From: Zhuqueibacter pondensis
GTDB taxonomy: Bacteria > Zhuqueibacterota > Zhuqueibacteria > Zhuqueibacterales > Zhuqueibacteraceae
Direction: 5' to 3'
NCBI GenBank assembly: GCA_034505955.1
Contig: JAPDQK010000007.1
Span: 72,591 to 136,590 of the forward strand
DNA length: 64,000 bases
Position numbers and translations under genes: made by a program
Part shown: positions 17,702 to 27,215 of the stretch, piece after piece
Layout of the letters: each line of letters opens with the position of its first letter
Position numbering within the stretch: the stretch's first letter is position 1
The notes under the pieces: model-generated
Told to the model about the DNA's origin: nothing
Seen by the model: only the letters and a program-made list of their open reading frames with translations
Databases searched by the model: none

Positions 17702-18796
17702 ATGCTGCAACATCTCGACACCGTTCTCGCGTTCGCGGCAGTCATGTTGGGCGTCAGCATGCTCGTCACGGTGCTGACCCAGATGATCAATGCGGTTTTA
17801 GGACTGCGTGGCAGAAGTTTGTTGTGGGGCCTGGAAACCCTGCTCAAACATGCCGACCCTGACTTGGAAAAACATGCGCGCAAAATTGCCGACAGAATTC
17901 TCAGGCATCCCCTGCTTTCGCATACTCAGCAACGGCGCGCCACTGCCATCCGCCGCGAAGAATTCATCTCCTTGTTCGAAGAGGTCTTGACGCAGAAGGA
18001 TTTCGCCGCCAGTTTGAAGATGATCACAGAAAAAGGGTACGATCAGGCAAGCGCGGAGGCCCAAAAAGTAAAATTCAAAGCGCCGCAACAATATGTACAC
18101 GAAATTGAAGTCTGGTTTGACAGTGTGATGGAGCGGGTCAGCGAGCGCTTCGCTTTACGCTCAAAGTGGGTCAGTGTCAGCCTTGCCATTGTGGTTGCTT
18201 TTGCGATTCATCTTGACGGTATTGCCCTGCTCGAAAAACTCTCCACGGACAACGCACTTCGTACCAGCCTGGTTCAAAGCACCAATCTCTTGCTCAACCG
18301 TGCCCAGGAAGTTTTTGCGCTCTCCTCCAACGCGTACACCGAGGCCATTTTCAAAATGCCTTTCAATCAACAGGAAGTCCAACTGCTGGCGAACCCACCA
18401 TCGTTCTCTTCTGCCGAGGCCGCCGCGAATTGGATACGTTTACGATTGGGTGACACAAACCGCACACGAGCTTTGGTTAGCGCCTACGATGATACATTGC
18501 AGGTAATTTTGAAAAAGCAAACCGGCCGCCTGGCCGCGATGGCCGATTCCATTCGTACGGATTTCAACAAAACGCGATTGGTGCTCATCCCGAATCCGTA
18601 CCCCAAATGGCCGTACGGCTGGCGCGAAATCGCCGGGATGATCATGTCCTGCTTATTGATCAGTTTGGGTGCGCCCTTCTGGTATAACGTGCTCAAGAAC
18701 CTGTCGAGCTTGCGGCCGCGGGTGGCGGATATTCTGCAGCGCGAGGCACGAGCACAAAGAGAAGCGCGGGAAAGAAAAATTGCAGAGAACAAATAA
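17702..18796 (+). CDS. Conserved membrane protein of unknown function
   Basis: A 364-residue protein that starts at ATG 17702 behind GGGAG. Membrane spans are seen at about residues 8-30, 155-174 and 318-336, the last within MIMSCLLISLGAPFWYNVL followed by KNLSSLRP. That ending is common in uncharacterised membrane proteins of Bacteroidota and Cyanobacteria. The two soluble parts are helical, and the tail is highly charged (RRE/RAQREARERK-like). No catalytic motif is visible. It ends 13 nt before an ABC transporter ATPase gene with AGGAGG between, so it is likely in the same operon. Confidence 0.8.
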   Translation: MLQHLDTVLAFAAVMLGVSMLVTVLTQMINAVLGLRGRSLLWGLETLLKHADPDLEKHARKIADRILRHPLLSHTQQRRATAIRREEFISLFEEVLTQKDFAASLKMITEKGYDQASAEAQKVKFKAPQQYVHEIEVWFDSVMERVSERFALRSKWVSVSLAIVVAFAIHLDGIALLEKLSTDNALRTSLVQSTNLLLNRAQEVFALSSNAYTEAIFKMPFNQQEVQLLANPPSFSSAEAAANWIRLRLGDTNRTRALVSAYDDTLQVILKKQTGRLAAMADSIRTDFNKTRLVLIPNPYPKWPYGWREIAGMIMSCLLISLGAPFWYNVLKNLSSLRPRVADILQREARAQREARERKIAENK

Positions 18797-18809
18797 CAAG
18801 AGGAGGAAT

Positions 18810-19709
18810 ATGCAAATTTTAGAACTTGAAAATGTGGCCAAATCCTTTGGAAAACTGGAAGCCGTCAAAGACCTGAGCCTGGCCGTGCCGCCGGGAACGA
18901 TGTACGGCTTTCTCGGACCCAATGGTGCCGGCAAAACCACCACGATTCGCATGATCATGGAAATCATTCTGCCGGATCATGGTGAAATTCTCATTAACGG
19001 TCAACCCAACACCTCGCGGGAAATTCTTGACCGGGTCGGCTATCTGCCCGAGGAGCGTGGCGTCTATCGCAAAATGAAAGTGCGCGAAGCACTCGAGTTC
19101 TTTGCCGAGCTCAAAGGCATGAAAAAACGTGATTACGCACCCCAAATAAATGTCTGGCTGGAGCGCTTCGAAATGACCGAGGTGCAGAACAAAAAGATGG
19201 AAGAACTCTCGAAGGGTAATCAACAAAAAGTTCAATTTCTCACCACGGTATTGCACGCGCCGGATCTCATCATTCTCGACGAGCCGTTCATGGGCCTGGA
19301 TCCGCTCAATGCCAATTTGGTGAAAGACGTGATGTTGGAGCAAAAAGCGCGCGGCGCTTCGATTGTCTTTTCCACACATCAAATGGATGCAGCAGAAAAA
19401 CTCTGTGATGCGATCTGCCTGATCAATAAAGGCCAGAAAGTTCTGGACGGCGAGCTCAAGAGTATCAAGCGCAATTTTGGCCGCAACAACGTCATTCTGG
19501 CCTATGACGGCAAGTCGGATTTTCTCAAAAATAACGAACTGGTGGAACGCTGCGACGATTATGGCAATTACGTCGAAGTGCATCTGCGTGACGGCGTCAA
19601 CCCGCAAGCCCTGCTCGCTGCTGCCATGCAACAAGCCGAGATCTCGCGCTTTGAAGTGGTGGAGCCGTCACTGCATGAAATCTTTATTGCGACAGTGAAG
19701 GAAAACTGA
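18810..19709 (+). CDS. ABC transporter ATP-binding protein (ABC-2/NatA type)
   Basis: A 299-residue ATPase with Walker A GPNGAGKT (36-43), signature LSKGN (133-137) and Walker B LIILDEP (153-159), then a C-terminal extension of about 80 residues as in drug- and sodium-exporting ABC-2 systems. The H-loop is seen in STHQMDAAE. Start fixed by AGGAGG just before ATG 18810. It is followed after 21 nt by its permease, so together they form an exporter; the substrate cannot be read from sequence. Confidence 0.94.
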   Translation: MQILELENVAKSFGKLEAVKDLSLAVPPGTMYGFLGPNGAGKTTTIRMIMEIILPDHGEILINGQPNTSREILDRVGYLPEERGVYRKMKVREALEFFAELKGMKKRDYAPQINVWLERFEMTEVQNKKMEELSKGNQQKVQFLTTVLHAPDLIILDEPFMGLDPLNANLVKDVMLEQKARGASIVFSTHQMDAAEKLCDAICLINKGQKVLDGELKSIKRNFGRNNVILAYDGKSDFLKNNELVERCDDYGNYVEVHLRDGVNPQALLAAAMQQAEISRFEVVEPSLHEIFIATVKEN

Positions 19710-19730
19710 AATTATCGAGGGAACAAAAGC

Positions 19731-21020
19731 ATGAAAAAAATGTGGACCGTATTGCGCCGGGAATATCTCTCGCGCGTCAAAACCAAAGGCTTTGTCATCG
19801 GCACCATTCTCCTGCCGCTTTTTATGCTGGCAATATTTATTTTACCCACCCTGTTCATGTTTCTCAAATCCGACAAGCCCAAGCAGATTGCAGTCATCGA
19901 CCTCACCGGCATGGTGTTCGATTCATTATTTGTCACGTTGAGTGATACCAACCAGGCCGGACAACGCCTGTACAATTTCGTCAAGCATCAAATTGCTGCG
20001 GAGGATTTGGAGGCCACCAAAGAGCGCCTGCGTGCCGCAGTCAACCAGAAAGGCCTGGATGGATTCATCGTTATTCCTGCCAACATTTTCGAGGATGGTA
20101 CTGCCGAATACCAGGCCAAAAGTGTGAGCAACTTCCGTGAAAACGAGGCGATTCGGGACGCGATCAATCGGGTGGTCACGGATACACGCATCCGGCGCAG
20201 CGGCCTGGATACGGAAACGATCCGCCAAATGGTGCGCCGCATAAAATTCACCACCAAGCGCGTGACCCCCGAAGGCAAGGAGGAAAAAGACGAGGGCTTC
20301 ACTTTCGCGATTGCCTACTTTTTGGGATTCTTTATTTACATGTCGATGTTCATCTACGGCGCCATCGTGATGCGCAGCGTGATCGAGGAAAAAACCTCGC
20401 GGGTGGTCGAATCAGTGGTGTCGTCGGTCAAGCCGTTTCAATTGATGGCCGGCAAGATTTTTGGAGTCGGCGCTGTCGGGTTGACCCAGTTTTTGATTTG
20501 GGCCATCGTCATGGGACTGTTGTCGCTTTACGGCTTGCAAGTGGTTGGCTTGTTCGCACCGAAAATGGCCGGTGCCCAAAATATCGATCTGCCCTCGGTT
20601 TCCCTGGGCGTATTGGGCTTTTTTGTGATCTTTTTTGTGCTCGGTTATTTCCTCTACTCCACGCTGTACGCCGGTATCGGCGCCATGGTCAATTCCGATC
20701 AAGAAGCACAGCAGTTGCTCATTCCGGTCAGCTTGTTTATCGTCGTGCCGATCCTGCTGATGACCTATATCATCGGCAACCCGAGCAGCCAGACTGCGGT
20801 GATTCTTTCGCTCGTGCCGTTTTTCGCGCCGATCATCATGCTCGCGCGTATCGTGGTGGAAATGCCGCCGCTCTGGCAAATCGTCGTCTGTCTTGCCATT
20901 ATGGTCGTCACCATCCTCGGCCTGATTTGGATCGTTGGCCGCATCTATCGCGTGGGTGTGCTGATGTATGGCAAGCGTCCGACTTTGCCGGAAATCATCA
21001 AGTGGATCAAGTACGCATAA
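19731..21020 (+). CDS. ABC-2 type transporter permease (NatB-like)
   Basis: A 429-residue membrane protein with one N-terminal span (about 21-43), a large extracytoplasmic domain of some 150 residues, then five to six spans in the C-terminal half. The cytoplasmic-side segment V-I-E-E-K-T-S-R-V-V-E-S-V-V-S-S-V-K-P is the typical EKxxR-type coupling helix of ABC2_membrane_3/NatB permeases. It partners the upstream ATPase. Known relatives export Na+, drugs or unknown solutes. Confidence 0.92.
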   Translation: MKKMWTVLRREYLSRVKTKGFVIGTILLPLFMLAIFILPTLFMFLKSDKPKQIAVIDLTGMVFDSLFVTLSDTNQAGQRLYNFVKHQIAAEDLEATKERLRAAVNQKGLDGFIVIPANIFEDGTAEYQAKSVSNFRENEAIRDAINRVVTDTRIRRSGLDTETIRQMVRRIKFTTKRVTPEGKEEKDEGFTFAIAYFLGFFIYMSMFIYGAIVMRSVIEEKTSRVVESVVSSVKPFQLMAGKIFGVGAVGLTQFLIWAIVMGLLSLYGLQVVGLFAPKMAGAQNIDLPSVSLGVLGFFVIFFVLGYFLYSTLYAGIGAMVNSDQEAQQLLIPVSLFIVVPILLMTYIIGNPSSQTAVILSLVPFFAPIIMLARIVVEMPPLWQIVVCLAIMVVTILGLIWIVGRIYRVGVLMYGKRPTLPEIIKWIKYA

Positions 21021-22458
21021 CACGAAATCGCCCGTCTTTCCTGACTGGCATCTCCCGAAATGTCATCATTCTGGGATTCGTCAGCCTGTTTCAAGACGCG
21101 TCCAGCGAGATGCTCTATCCGGTGGTGCCGATGTTTCTCACCACAGTGCTGGGCGCGCCGATGACCGTGGTTGGCCTCATTGAAGGCTTTGCGGAATTCA
21201 CCGCGTCCATTCTCAAAGCGGTTTTCGGAAGATTGTCAGATCGCTTTCAGCGCCGTCGCGTTTTTGTCAGTCTGGGTTACGGGCTTTCAACACTCAGCCG
21301 GCCGTTGCTTCTGGTCGCAAAAATTTGGGGGATAGTGCTCGCGGCGCGTATCATCGATCGCCTCGGTAAAGGCGTGCGCACCAGTCCGCGTGACGCTTTG
21401 CTGGCCGCCTCGGCACCGGCTGAGCATCGCGGCAAAGTTTTTGGATTGCATCGTGCGATGGACACCATCGGCGCGGTGGTCGGGCCGCTGCTGGCCATTG
21501 GGTTGCTGACCATCTCGAACAATGATTATCGTTTTGTCTTTCTCATCGCCATCATTCCCACGGTGCTTGCTTTCCTGCTCACCTTTGCTGTAAAAGAAGC
21601 GCAAGCAATTGGCACTTTACAAATTCCAAAAAAGGAGACACCTCCTCACTCTCCATCTGCCGCTCGTCACTGGTCACTGACCACTGTTCACGGGCCACCG
21701 GCTTATTGGAAATTCCTCGCGATCAACACCATTTTCTTCATCGGTAACAGCAGCGATGTTTTTCTCATTCTGCGTGCCAAAGATCTGGGTCTTTCGGCCG
21801 CGCTGGCGATTCTCGCCTATGTGGTTTACAATCTGGCGTACGCGCTGCTGTCCACTCCGGCCGGCATGCTTTCGGACCGGCTTGGTCGTTATCGGGTGCT
21901 GCAATTGGGCTTTCTCATTTTCGCGGTCGTTTACGCCGGATTCGCTCTTTCATCTGCCGCGTGGTTGATCTGGCCGCTGTTCGTACTGTACGGTTTTTAT
22001 GCAGCNNNNNNNNNNNNNNNNNNNNNNNNNNNNNNNNNNNNNNNNNNNNNNNNNNNNNNNNNNNNNNNNNNNNNNNNNNNNNNNNNNNNNNNNNNNNNNC
22101 GGACCGGCTTGGTCGTTATCGGGTGCTGCAATTGGGCTTTCTCATTTTCGCGGTCGTTTACGCCGGATTCGCTCTTTCATCTGCCGCGTGGTTGATCTGG
22201 CCGCTGTTCGTACTGTACGGTTTTTATGCAGCCATGACAGAAGGCATAAGCAAAGCCGCGATTGCCGATCTCGTGACGCCAGAACATCTTGGCAGTGCCA
22301 TCGGACTTTTTTATATGGCAACAGGTCTGGCGATGCTCATCGCGAGCAGTTTGGCGGGATGGTTGTGGAAGGAATTTGGCGCCCCGGTGACATTCGGTGT
22401 TTCAGCCACAATGGCCACACTGGCCGCGCTTATCATCGGCGGTGATAAAAGAAAATAG
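21002..22458 (+). CDS. MFS transporter, interrupted by an assembly gap
   Basis: Major facilitator superfamily permease. The first half includes motif-A-like loop FGRLSDRFQRRR and KGVRTSPRDALLA after TM5, a pattern of a family close to multidrug and sugar MFS proteins. The second half repeats DRLGRYRVLQLG. The gene is broken only by 94 N at 22006-22099. The 133 bases before the gap are repeated after it, so removing 22006-22232 restores one continuous frame of about 410 residues ending at 22458. The start is uncertain: a GTG at 21002, overlapping the permease end, is the best candidate because no ATG is in frame at the N-terminus. Substrate unknown. Confidence 0.85.
21873..22005 (+). repeat. 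133-bp sequence duplicated on both sides of the assembly gap (left copy)
   Basis: This stretch, inside the MFS gene, is identical to 22100-22232 after the N run. It encodes the same DRLGRYRVLQLG...YGFYA peptide. The simplest reading is that two contig ends overlap here and were scaffolded without being merged. Confidence 0.95.
22006..22099. other. Assembly gap (94 N)
   Basis: Ninety-four undetermined bases. Because both flanks carry the same 133 bases and a continuous MFS reading frame results when one copy plus the gap is removed, the gap most likely has no real sequence. Confidence 0.98.
22100..22232 (+). repeat. 133-bp sequence duplicated on both sides of the assembly gap (right copy)
   Basis: Exact copy of 21873-22005 as read by eye. 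After it the MFS gene continues with MTEGISKAAIADLVTPEH, the expected start of the next transmembrane segment. Confidence 0.95.
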
Positions 22459-22496
22459 AAGTCTCCCCACCGACATGCGCACTGTTCTAATACTCA

Positions 22497-22563
22497 AGAA
22501 GATTCCCTGCGGGCGTAGCTCTACGAGCCGTAGGCCCACGGACGCAGTCTTGCAGAATGACAT
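22497..22563. repeat. Dispersed intergenic repeat, copy 2 (reverse orientation)
   Basis: AAGATTCCCTGCGGGCGTAG (22499-22518) through GACGCAGTCTTGCAGAATGA to CAT at 22563. The same words, AAGATTCCCTGC, GCGTAGC, CGCAGTCTT and the reverse of ATGTCATTC, occur at 58838-58888 and, in the other orientation, at 58731-58797 and 63905-63937. Confidence 0.75.
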
Positions 22564-22690
22564 CCGTGGGAATCATCCATTCCACCAGCAAGTGAGGCAT
22601 TACTGCTGTTGCTGCTTTTGGTTTGGCCAAAAATCTGAGTCAATTTTTTTCATCATTCAAAAGATACCGGCCGGCCTTTGCGCAAAAAAG

Positions 22691-22726
22691 AAAGCCCTCT
22701 TCGAATCATTCGTTGAGGGCTTTTCT
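22691..22726 (+). terminator. Bidirectional rho-independent terminator
   Basis: AAAGCCCTC (22691-22699) pairs with GAGGGCTTT (22715-22723). A T run follows on the plus strand (TTTTC), and an A run precedes on the plus strand (CAAAAAAG at 22683-22690), giving a T tail on the minus strand. It lies between the ends of the MFS gene and gmhB, which converge, and can serve both. Confidence 0.88.
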
Positions 22727-22789
22727 ATGGGTGGAAAGCGGAGAGGTGATCTCCGGCTTTTTCACTAAGAACGTTGGCCGGTTAGACGG

Positions 22790-23368
22790 TTAACCATTTT
22801 GTGTTGGGGAAGTGTTCGACGACAAAATCCATTCCACGGCTTCTTTCAGATCTGCCGCGATAAAATCGGCATCGACATTGCCTTCGGCAAGTGTCTCCTC
22901 GCCATAACCGGTGCGCACCAGGATTGGCGTGAGTCCGGCCGCGCGCGCTGCCGCCAAATCACTCGTGCGGTCTCCCACCATGAAACCCCACAAAGGCAGA
23001 TTCAACTCCTGAGCAGCCTGTTCCAACATTCCGGTTTTGGGTTTACGGCAAGAGCAATTGTCCTCCGGATGATGGGGACAATAATAAAACGCGTCAATAT
23101 GTGCACCGTGCTTTTCCAGGTGCGCTTGAATGGCGCGATGGATTGCGTGAACTGTGCTTTCAGGAAAAAAGCCGCGCGCCACGCCGGATTGGTTGCTGAT
23201 CACGATGACCTTGAAACCAGCGGCATTCAAGCGTGCAACCGCCTGTTCCGCGCCGTCGATGAAAGCCATGTCTTCAACCCGATCCAGATAGTTTTTCTCT
23301 TCGATCAGGGTGCCGTCACGATCGAGAAAAACGAAGAGCGGTGTTTTGTTGTCGTGCCAATCAATCAT
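22790..23368 (-). CDS. gmhB: D-glycero-beta-D-manno-heptose-1,7-bisphosphate 7-phosphatase
   Basis: HAD-superfamily phosphatase of the ADP-heptose pathway. The 192 residues have FLDRDGTL with nucleophile D16 and D18, SNQSGVARGFF, the zinc site CPHHPEDNCSCRKPK and VGDRTSDLAAA, all specific to GmhB/HisB-type enzymes. It is the last gene of the long minus-strand polysaccharide cluster, 91 nt after gmhA. With GmhA it makes heptose 1-phosphate; the kinase/adenylyltransferase HldE is not in this window. Confidence 0.94.
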   Translation of the reverse strand: MIDWHDNKTPLFVFLDRDGTLIEEKNYLDRVEDMAFIDGAEQAVARLNAAGFKVIVISNQSGVARGFFPESTVHAIHRAIQAHLEKHGAHIDAFYYCPHHPEDNCSCRKPKTGMLEQAAQELNLPLWGFMVGDRTSDLAAARAAGLTPILVRTGYGEETLAEGNVDADFIAADLKEAVEWILSSNTSPTQNG

Positions 23369-23459
23369 AGATTGCTGGTTGGCCGGTCGCCGGTTGGCAG
23401 GGCAATTGGCAAACCGTCAACCTCATCCAATTTAGTCAAGTGGCGTCCCTGCACGAAGA

Positions 23460-24041
23460 TCAATACCCGAACAGCTCTCGTTCGATCATCTCCATCCAAA
23501 TATGACCGATCAGGATGTGACATTCCTGGATGCGTTGGGTGTCTTTGGCCGGGACGAGCACTTTGTAATCGACCGCGGCCGCGAGCTTGCCGCCATCATT
23601 GCCGAGCAAACCCACTGTGATCAATTCTTGTTTCTGCGCGACTTGCATGGCCGCGAGCACATTTTCCGAATTACCGGAGGTGCTGATGCCGACGAGAACG
23701 TCGCCGGGAAGGCCGTGAGCTTGCACTTGTCGGGCGAATATATCTTTAAAGCTGTAATCATTGCCGACAGCAGTCAGAATCGAAGTGTCCGTGGTCAAAG
23801 CCAGGGCCGCCAATGGCCGGCGCTCGCGACGAAGGCGGCCAACCATTTCCGCTGCCAGGTGCTGTGCATCCGCGGCGCTGCCGCCGTTGCCGCAGAACAG
23901 AATTTTTCCACCGGCGCGGATTGACCGCGCCAGCTCGAGTCCGGTTTCGAGAATCTCGGGGATGCAGCTTTGCAGCAAAGCATTCTTGACGTTGATGCTT
24001 TCTTCGATCACGTCGCGGATGAATTGTTCGGTCTGGTTCAT
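23460..24041 (-). CDS. gmhA: Phosphoheptose isomerase (SIS domain)
   Basis: Converts sedoheptulose 7-phosphate to D-glycero-D-manno-heptose 7-phosphate. The 193-residue protein shows the SIS fold with ILFCGNGGSAADAQHLAAEM, GRLRRERRPLAALALTTDTS, GNDYSFKDIFARQV and GISTSGNSENVL, all diagnostic of GmhA, and the C-terminal ECHILIGHIW segment with the zinc histidine. Second-last gene of the cluster, 96 nt after the Wzi-like gene. Confidence 0.95.
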   Translation of the reverse strand: MNQTEQFIRDVIEESINVKNALLQSCIPEILETGLELARSIRAGGKILFCGNGGSAADAQHLAAEMVGRLRRERRPLAALALTTDTSILTAVGNDYSFKDIFARQVQAHGLPGDVLVGISTSGNSENVLAAMQVAQKQELITVGLLGNDGGKLAAAVDYKVLVPAKDTQRIQECHILIGHIWMEMIERELFGY

Positions 24042-24137
24042 CTATGACTCTTCTCCCTGAAAAAGGGTGCCTCCTCCACCCCGCCGTTCCCTGTTTCTTG
24101 TCATGATGCGGGGCGGAGCAAGCGACACGATAAATAT

Positions 24138-25751
24138 TCATTGACCAATTGGAATCAACCAATCTTTTTCCCACCAGAGGCGCAGGAAAAAACCGGTATC
24201 TGTTTCATGGGCGCCGTTGCGATGAGCAAAATTTCCATACCGCGAGTATTGTCCATGCGCCGACAGGAAAAATCCCGGGCGCGGATGCCAGCGTGCTTCG
24301 AGACGCAGATGCCAACTTTTCTCCACCACGCCAGTGGGAAATTTTTCGCGATAGCCCTGCGCTAATGAGTAGTGCTTGAACGACTGGTCGAATACTGAGT
24401 CGATCCGGCCTTCGCCACGTCGCAGCAGCTCCGTGGTGAAATTGAGCTGCACGTTTGCACCGGCATACATACTGGCGTGTAACAGCCAGCGATCAAAATC
24501 GTTGCCGAGGAAATGAGCAATCGGCCGATGGCGGTGCAAAAATTTTTCCCACGCAACGAGTGTGTTATAGGTACGATTGGCAACCCGTGTGTATTCCAAC
24601 CCGACGGTTGTTGCATCCAGGCTCACGGGATCGGCGATTTCGATTCCAACAAGACAGGCAATTTCATTCGGCTCCAAATCGCCGCGCCGGGTCTTCTCAA
24701 TTTGCACATCGTCGACCAGCAGTTGGCCATAAAACTCGACGCGCGGTCGCAGGCGTGCCACGAAATCCACCACGCCCAAAGTATTACCGCCCTGGTTCTT
24801 GCTCAGTTCTTTCTCGTTCAGTTGCTCGCCATGATAAAAAATGAACGGATTCAAATAATACCATTCAAAATTGTGATGGGGTCCGCCATGCAAAACCATT
24901 TGCGTGACGGCCAGACGCAGCCGATTTTTGACCAGCTCGAATTCACCGCGGCCGGCAGCCAAATAACGCTCAGCAAAATCCACATTGTATCGCGCCACCA
25001 GGGAATCCGGCAGCGGCATGCGATCGAGCCTGGCAGCCAGATAGGTCAAACGCAGCCGGGGCCAATCGAGTTGTGCGAGCAGGTGATCCATTGGCCGCGA
25101 ATGATCCGAAATCAGCAGGGTGGCGTCCCGGCCTCTGCCCCACCAAACAAAGTCACGCCCGAATTTAACCAAATATTTGTCAAAATGCAAGAGCGCGTAA
25201 GCCTGCTCGGAAAAACCGGTAAAGCCACGCCAGCGTTTGCCGATATACTGCGGATCATCACCAAGCTCCTGATCCATATTGATCACATTGAACAATGCCA
25301 GATGCCGATCCGGAAAAATTCCGAGATGGCTGCGCACGGCCAACCGGGACCGCACATTCTCGTGGTTCAATCTTCCAGTTTTCTCGATGATACGCCATCC
25401 TGCCTGTATGCGCGGCTGCAATGCGTTGGGAGTAGCCGTGAGCGCACGCAATCTTTGCAGCCAGAATTGCTGGGCGGTGCTGTGAGCCAAAGGTTCGGCA
25501 CTGTCCGACATTGCCGCAATTTGTTGATAACTGAATGGCAGGGTCAGCAACATCGTACCAGGCAACCGCTGCCGCAAACCGAGCTGTTGCAGATATTCGT
25601 ACGCCCAATGATTGGTGGGGAGCGTGGCGAGCTCTTGCGCTGGGAGGATTTTTACCATGACCAACACAAGCAAGATCACGCTCCAAACCCAAACAGCCTT
25701 GCCATGATCACTGTGCCAGCGTCCTGCTGATTGATTTCTCATTCTTTTCAT
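24138..25751 (-). CDS. Outer-membrane beta-barrel, capsule assembly Wzi family
   Basis: A 537-residue protein with a hydrophobic N-terminal segment (about residues 20-38, ending ILPAQE) that fits a signal peptide. It continues into alternating aromatic strands with the Wzi-like words FDKYLVKFGRDFVWWGRGRD and FEWYYLNPFIFYHGE. Wzi proteins are 18-stranded outer-membrane barrels that bind group 1 capsule to the cell surface; Bacteroidota-type members are longer, as here. It ends in a WLIPIGQ stretch. Its start overlaps the stop of the upstream glycosyltransferase by 4 nt (ATGA), so it is co-translated with polysaccharide genes, which supports the role. Confidence 0.82.
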   Translation of the reverse strand: MKRMRNQSAGRWHSDHGKAVWVWSVILLVLVMVKILPAQELATLPTNHWAYEYLQQLGLRQRLPGTMLLTLPFSYQQIAAMSDSAEPLAHSTAQQFWLQRLRALTATPNALQPRIQAGWRIIEKTGRLNHENVRSRLAVRSHLGIFPDRHLALFNVINMDQELGDDPQYIGKRWRGFTGFSEQAYALLHFDKYLVKFGRDFVWWGRGRDATLLISDHSRPMDHLLAQLDWPRLRLTYLAARLDRMPLPDSLVARYNVDFAERYLAAGRGEFELVKNRLRLAVTQMVLHGGPHHNFEWYYLNPFIFYHGEQLNEKELSKNQGGNTLGVVDFVARLRPRVEFYGQLLVDDVQIEKTRRGDLEPNEIACLVGIEIADPVSLDATTVGLEYTRVANRTYNTLVAWEKFLHRHRPIAHFLGNDFDRWLLHASMYAGANVQLNFTTELLRRGEGRIDSVFDQSFKHYSLAQGYREKFPTGVVEKSWHLRLEARWHPRPGFFLSAHGQYSRYGNFAHRNGAHETDTGFFLRLWWEKDWLIPIGQ

Positions 25752-27145
25752 CCTTGAACTTCTGCTTCTTGCCTCTGCATTGCGACGCCATGCGGTTTCT
25801 GCACAAGCCGTGCCCGGCCATTAGATTCGTGATGGTCATGATCACGAACCGGCCTGCACGACCGCCACGGCGGAAGCCAGGGCGCGAAAAGAGACGGAGC
25901 CGGGCCGCGTTGATTCAGCTCCTTGATGAGCTTTTCATATTTCGCTGCCGCAATTTGCAAAGTAAAATGTTGCTCGAAATAGCGCCGGGCGCGCTGGCCG
26001 GCTTTTATTGCCTCGGACGGGTTTCTGATCAATTCCCGCAATTTTTCGGCTATGGCATCGGCGTCATGATCTTCGTCAAAATTCCACCCGCAATTGACCT
26101 CACGAATCAAGTCAGTCAATTCGCACGGCTGGCTGGCCAGGCCGAGCAGCGCACGGCCGCTCGCCATGTTGGTATAAATTTTCGAGGGGACGCCACAACC
26201 GATGACTTCACGCTCCTGCGAGACGACGGCCACATCCGCGGCTGCCAATGAGTGCTCCATTTGGGTACGCGGCTGGTACGGGAAGAACAGCACGTTGTGC
26301 AAACCGCGAGCCTTTGCTGATTCCACCAGCTTGTTTTTTTTCGCGCCTTCACCGATGAATACAAAACGAATCGGCGCGTCCAACATTTTTTCTGCGACGT
26401 CGAGCAAGATTTCGAGGCGCTGGCGCCAGCCCATGTTGCCGGAAAAAAGCACGACAAATTTATCATGGAGCTGATGCTGTTGCGCAAATTGGCTTTCGGT
26501 TTTGGGCAGAACGTGAACGAGATTGGGATCGCACCAATTGGGAATGATGATGGTGCGTGCGGCAGGCCAGCGCGCCTTCACGGTTTTTTCCATATAGGTG
26601 CCCAAACAGATCGCATAGTCCGCATGGCGCAGGGCCCAAGTATTTATGCGGCGCCACATACGATCGATCAGACTGCCCGGCCGCAGCATACCAACAGCGC
26701 AGGAAAGCTCGGGATGCAAATCATAGAACAACGCGATATATCGCTGGCCCTTGAGCACTTTCATGAGCGCACCGATGATATGCGCCATCGGCGGATTGGT
26801 GCCGATGAGTAAAGGGATGCGACGCGGCACAAAAAGCGCCATAGCAGCCATGGACATGACGCCCCAAATCCAGTTCAGCGCTTCACCGAAGCGATTGGTG
26901 CGCGCAAAAGGCAGACGTGGCGCGCGCCAGATGTGCACGCCGTTGCGCTTTTCCCGCCAGGGCGCTTTGGGCGCATTGGCAACATAGCCCGGCGTCATGG
27001 TGCACACGCGTACTTCCGCACCGCTCGCCAAAAACTGCTTGACCAATTCCTCAAAAAGCTGGGCAGTGGAGCTGAGGTCCGGTGCATATTGCTCGCTGAC
27101 GAGCGCGAGGCGCCATTGGGCATGATCGTGAAGTTTGTGTGCCAT
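25748..27145 (-). CDS. Glycosyltransferase family 4
   Basis: A 465-residue GT-B enzyme. The N-terminal domain starts WRLALVSEQYAPDLSSTAQL, typical of WbuB-like GT4 proteins. The C-terminal domain has VVLFSGNMGWRQRLEILLDV, FVFIGEGAKKN and VVSQEREVIGCGVPSKIYTN, with the E-x7-E-like region near GVPSKIYTNMASGRALLG. It transfers a sugar to the growing lipid-linked repeat at the cytoplasmic face. The frame begins at a TTG (27181); ATG 27145 is preferred, although neither has a clear ribosome site. Located between the polyprenyl-phosphate sugar transferase and the Wzi-like gene. Confidence 0.9.
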   Translation of the reverse strand: MAHKLHDHAQWRLALVSEQYAPDLSSTAQLFEELVKQFLASGAEVRVCTMTPGYVANAPKAPWREKRNGVHIWRAPRLPFARTNRFGEALNWIWGVMSMAAMALFVPRRIPLLIGTNPPMAHIIGALMKVLKGQRYIALFYDLHPELSCAVGMLRPGSLIDRMWRRINTWALRHADYAICLGTYMEKTVKARWPAARTIIIPNWCDPNLVHVLPKTESQFAQQHQLHDKFVVLFSGNMGWRQRLEILLDVAEKMLDAPIRFVFIGEGAKKNKLVESAKARGLHNVLFFPYQPRTQMEHSLAAADVAVVSQEREVIGCGVPSKIYTNMASGRALLGLASQPCELTDLIREVNCGWNFDEDHDADAIAEKLRELIRNPSEAIKAGQRARRYFEQHFTLQIAAAKYEKLIKELNQRGPAPSLFAPWLPPWRSCRPVRDHDHHESNGRARLVQKPHGVAMQRQEAEVQG

Positions 27146-27215
27146 CTGAAATTTATCAGCGTTGCATCCTGAATCAACCAATCAAACCATCACACTCAAG
27201 TTGTCAACTCGTGAT

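Larger units (their letters stand above)
22459..22789. other. Intergenic region between convergent genes
   Basis: The 331 nt between the MFS stop and the gmhB stop hold a dispersed repeat (22497-22563) and a bidirectional terminator (22691-22726). No gene is seen. Confidence 0.8.

Noticed and set aside
24513..25730. 405-codon plus-strand frame
   Set aside because: Antisense to the Wzi-like gene; composition of His, Gln and Ile is typical of a shadow frame and no domain is seen.
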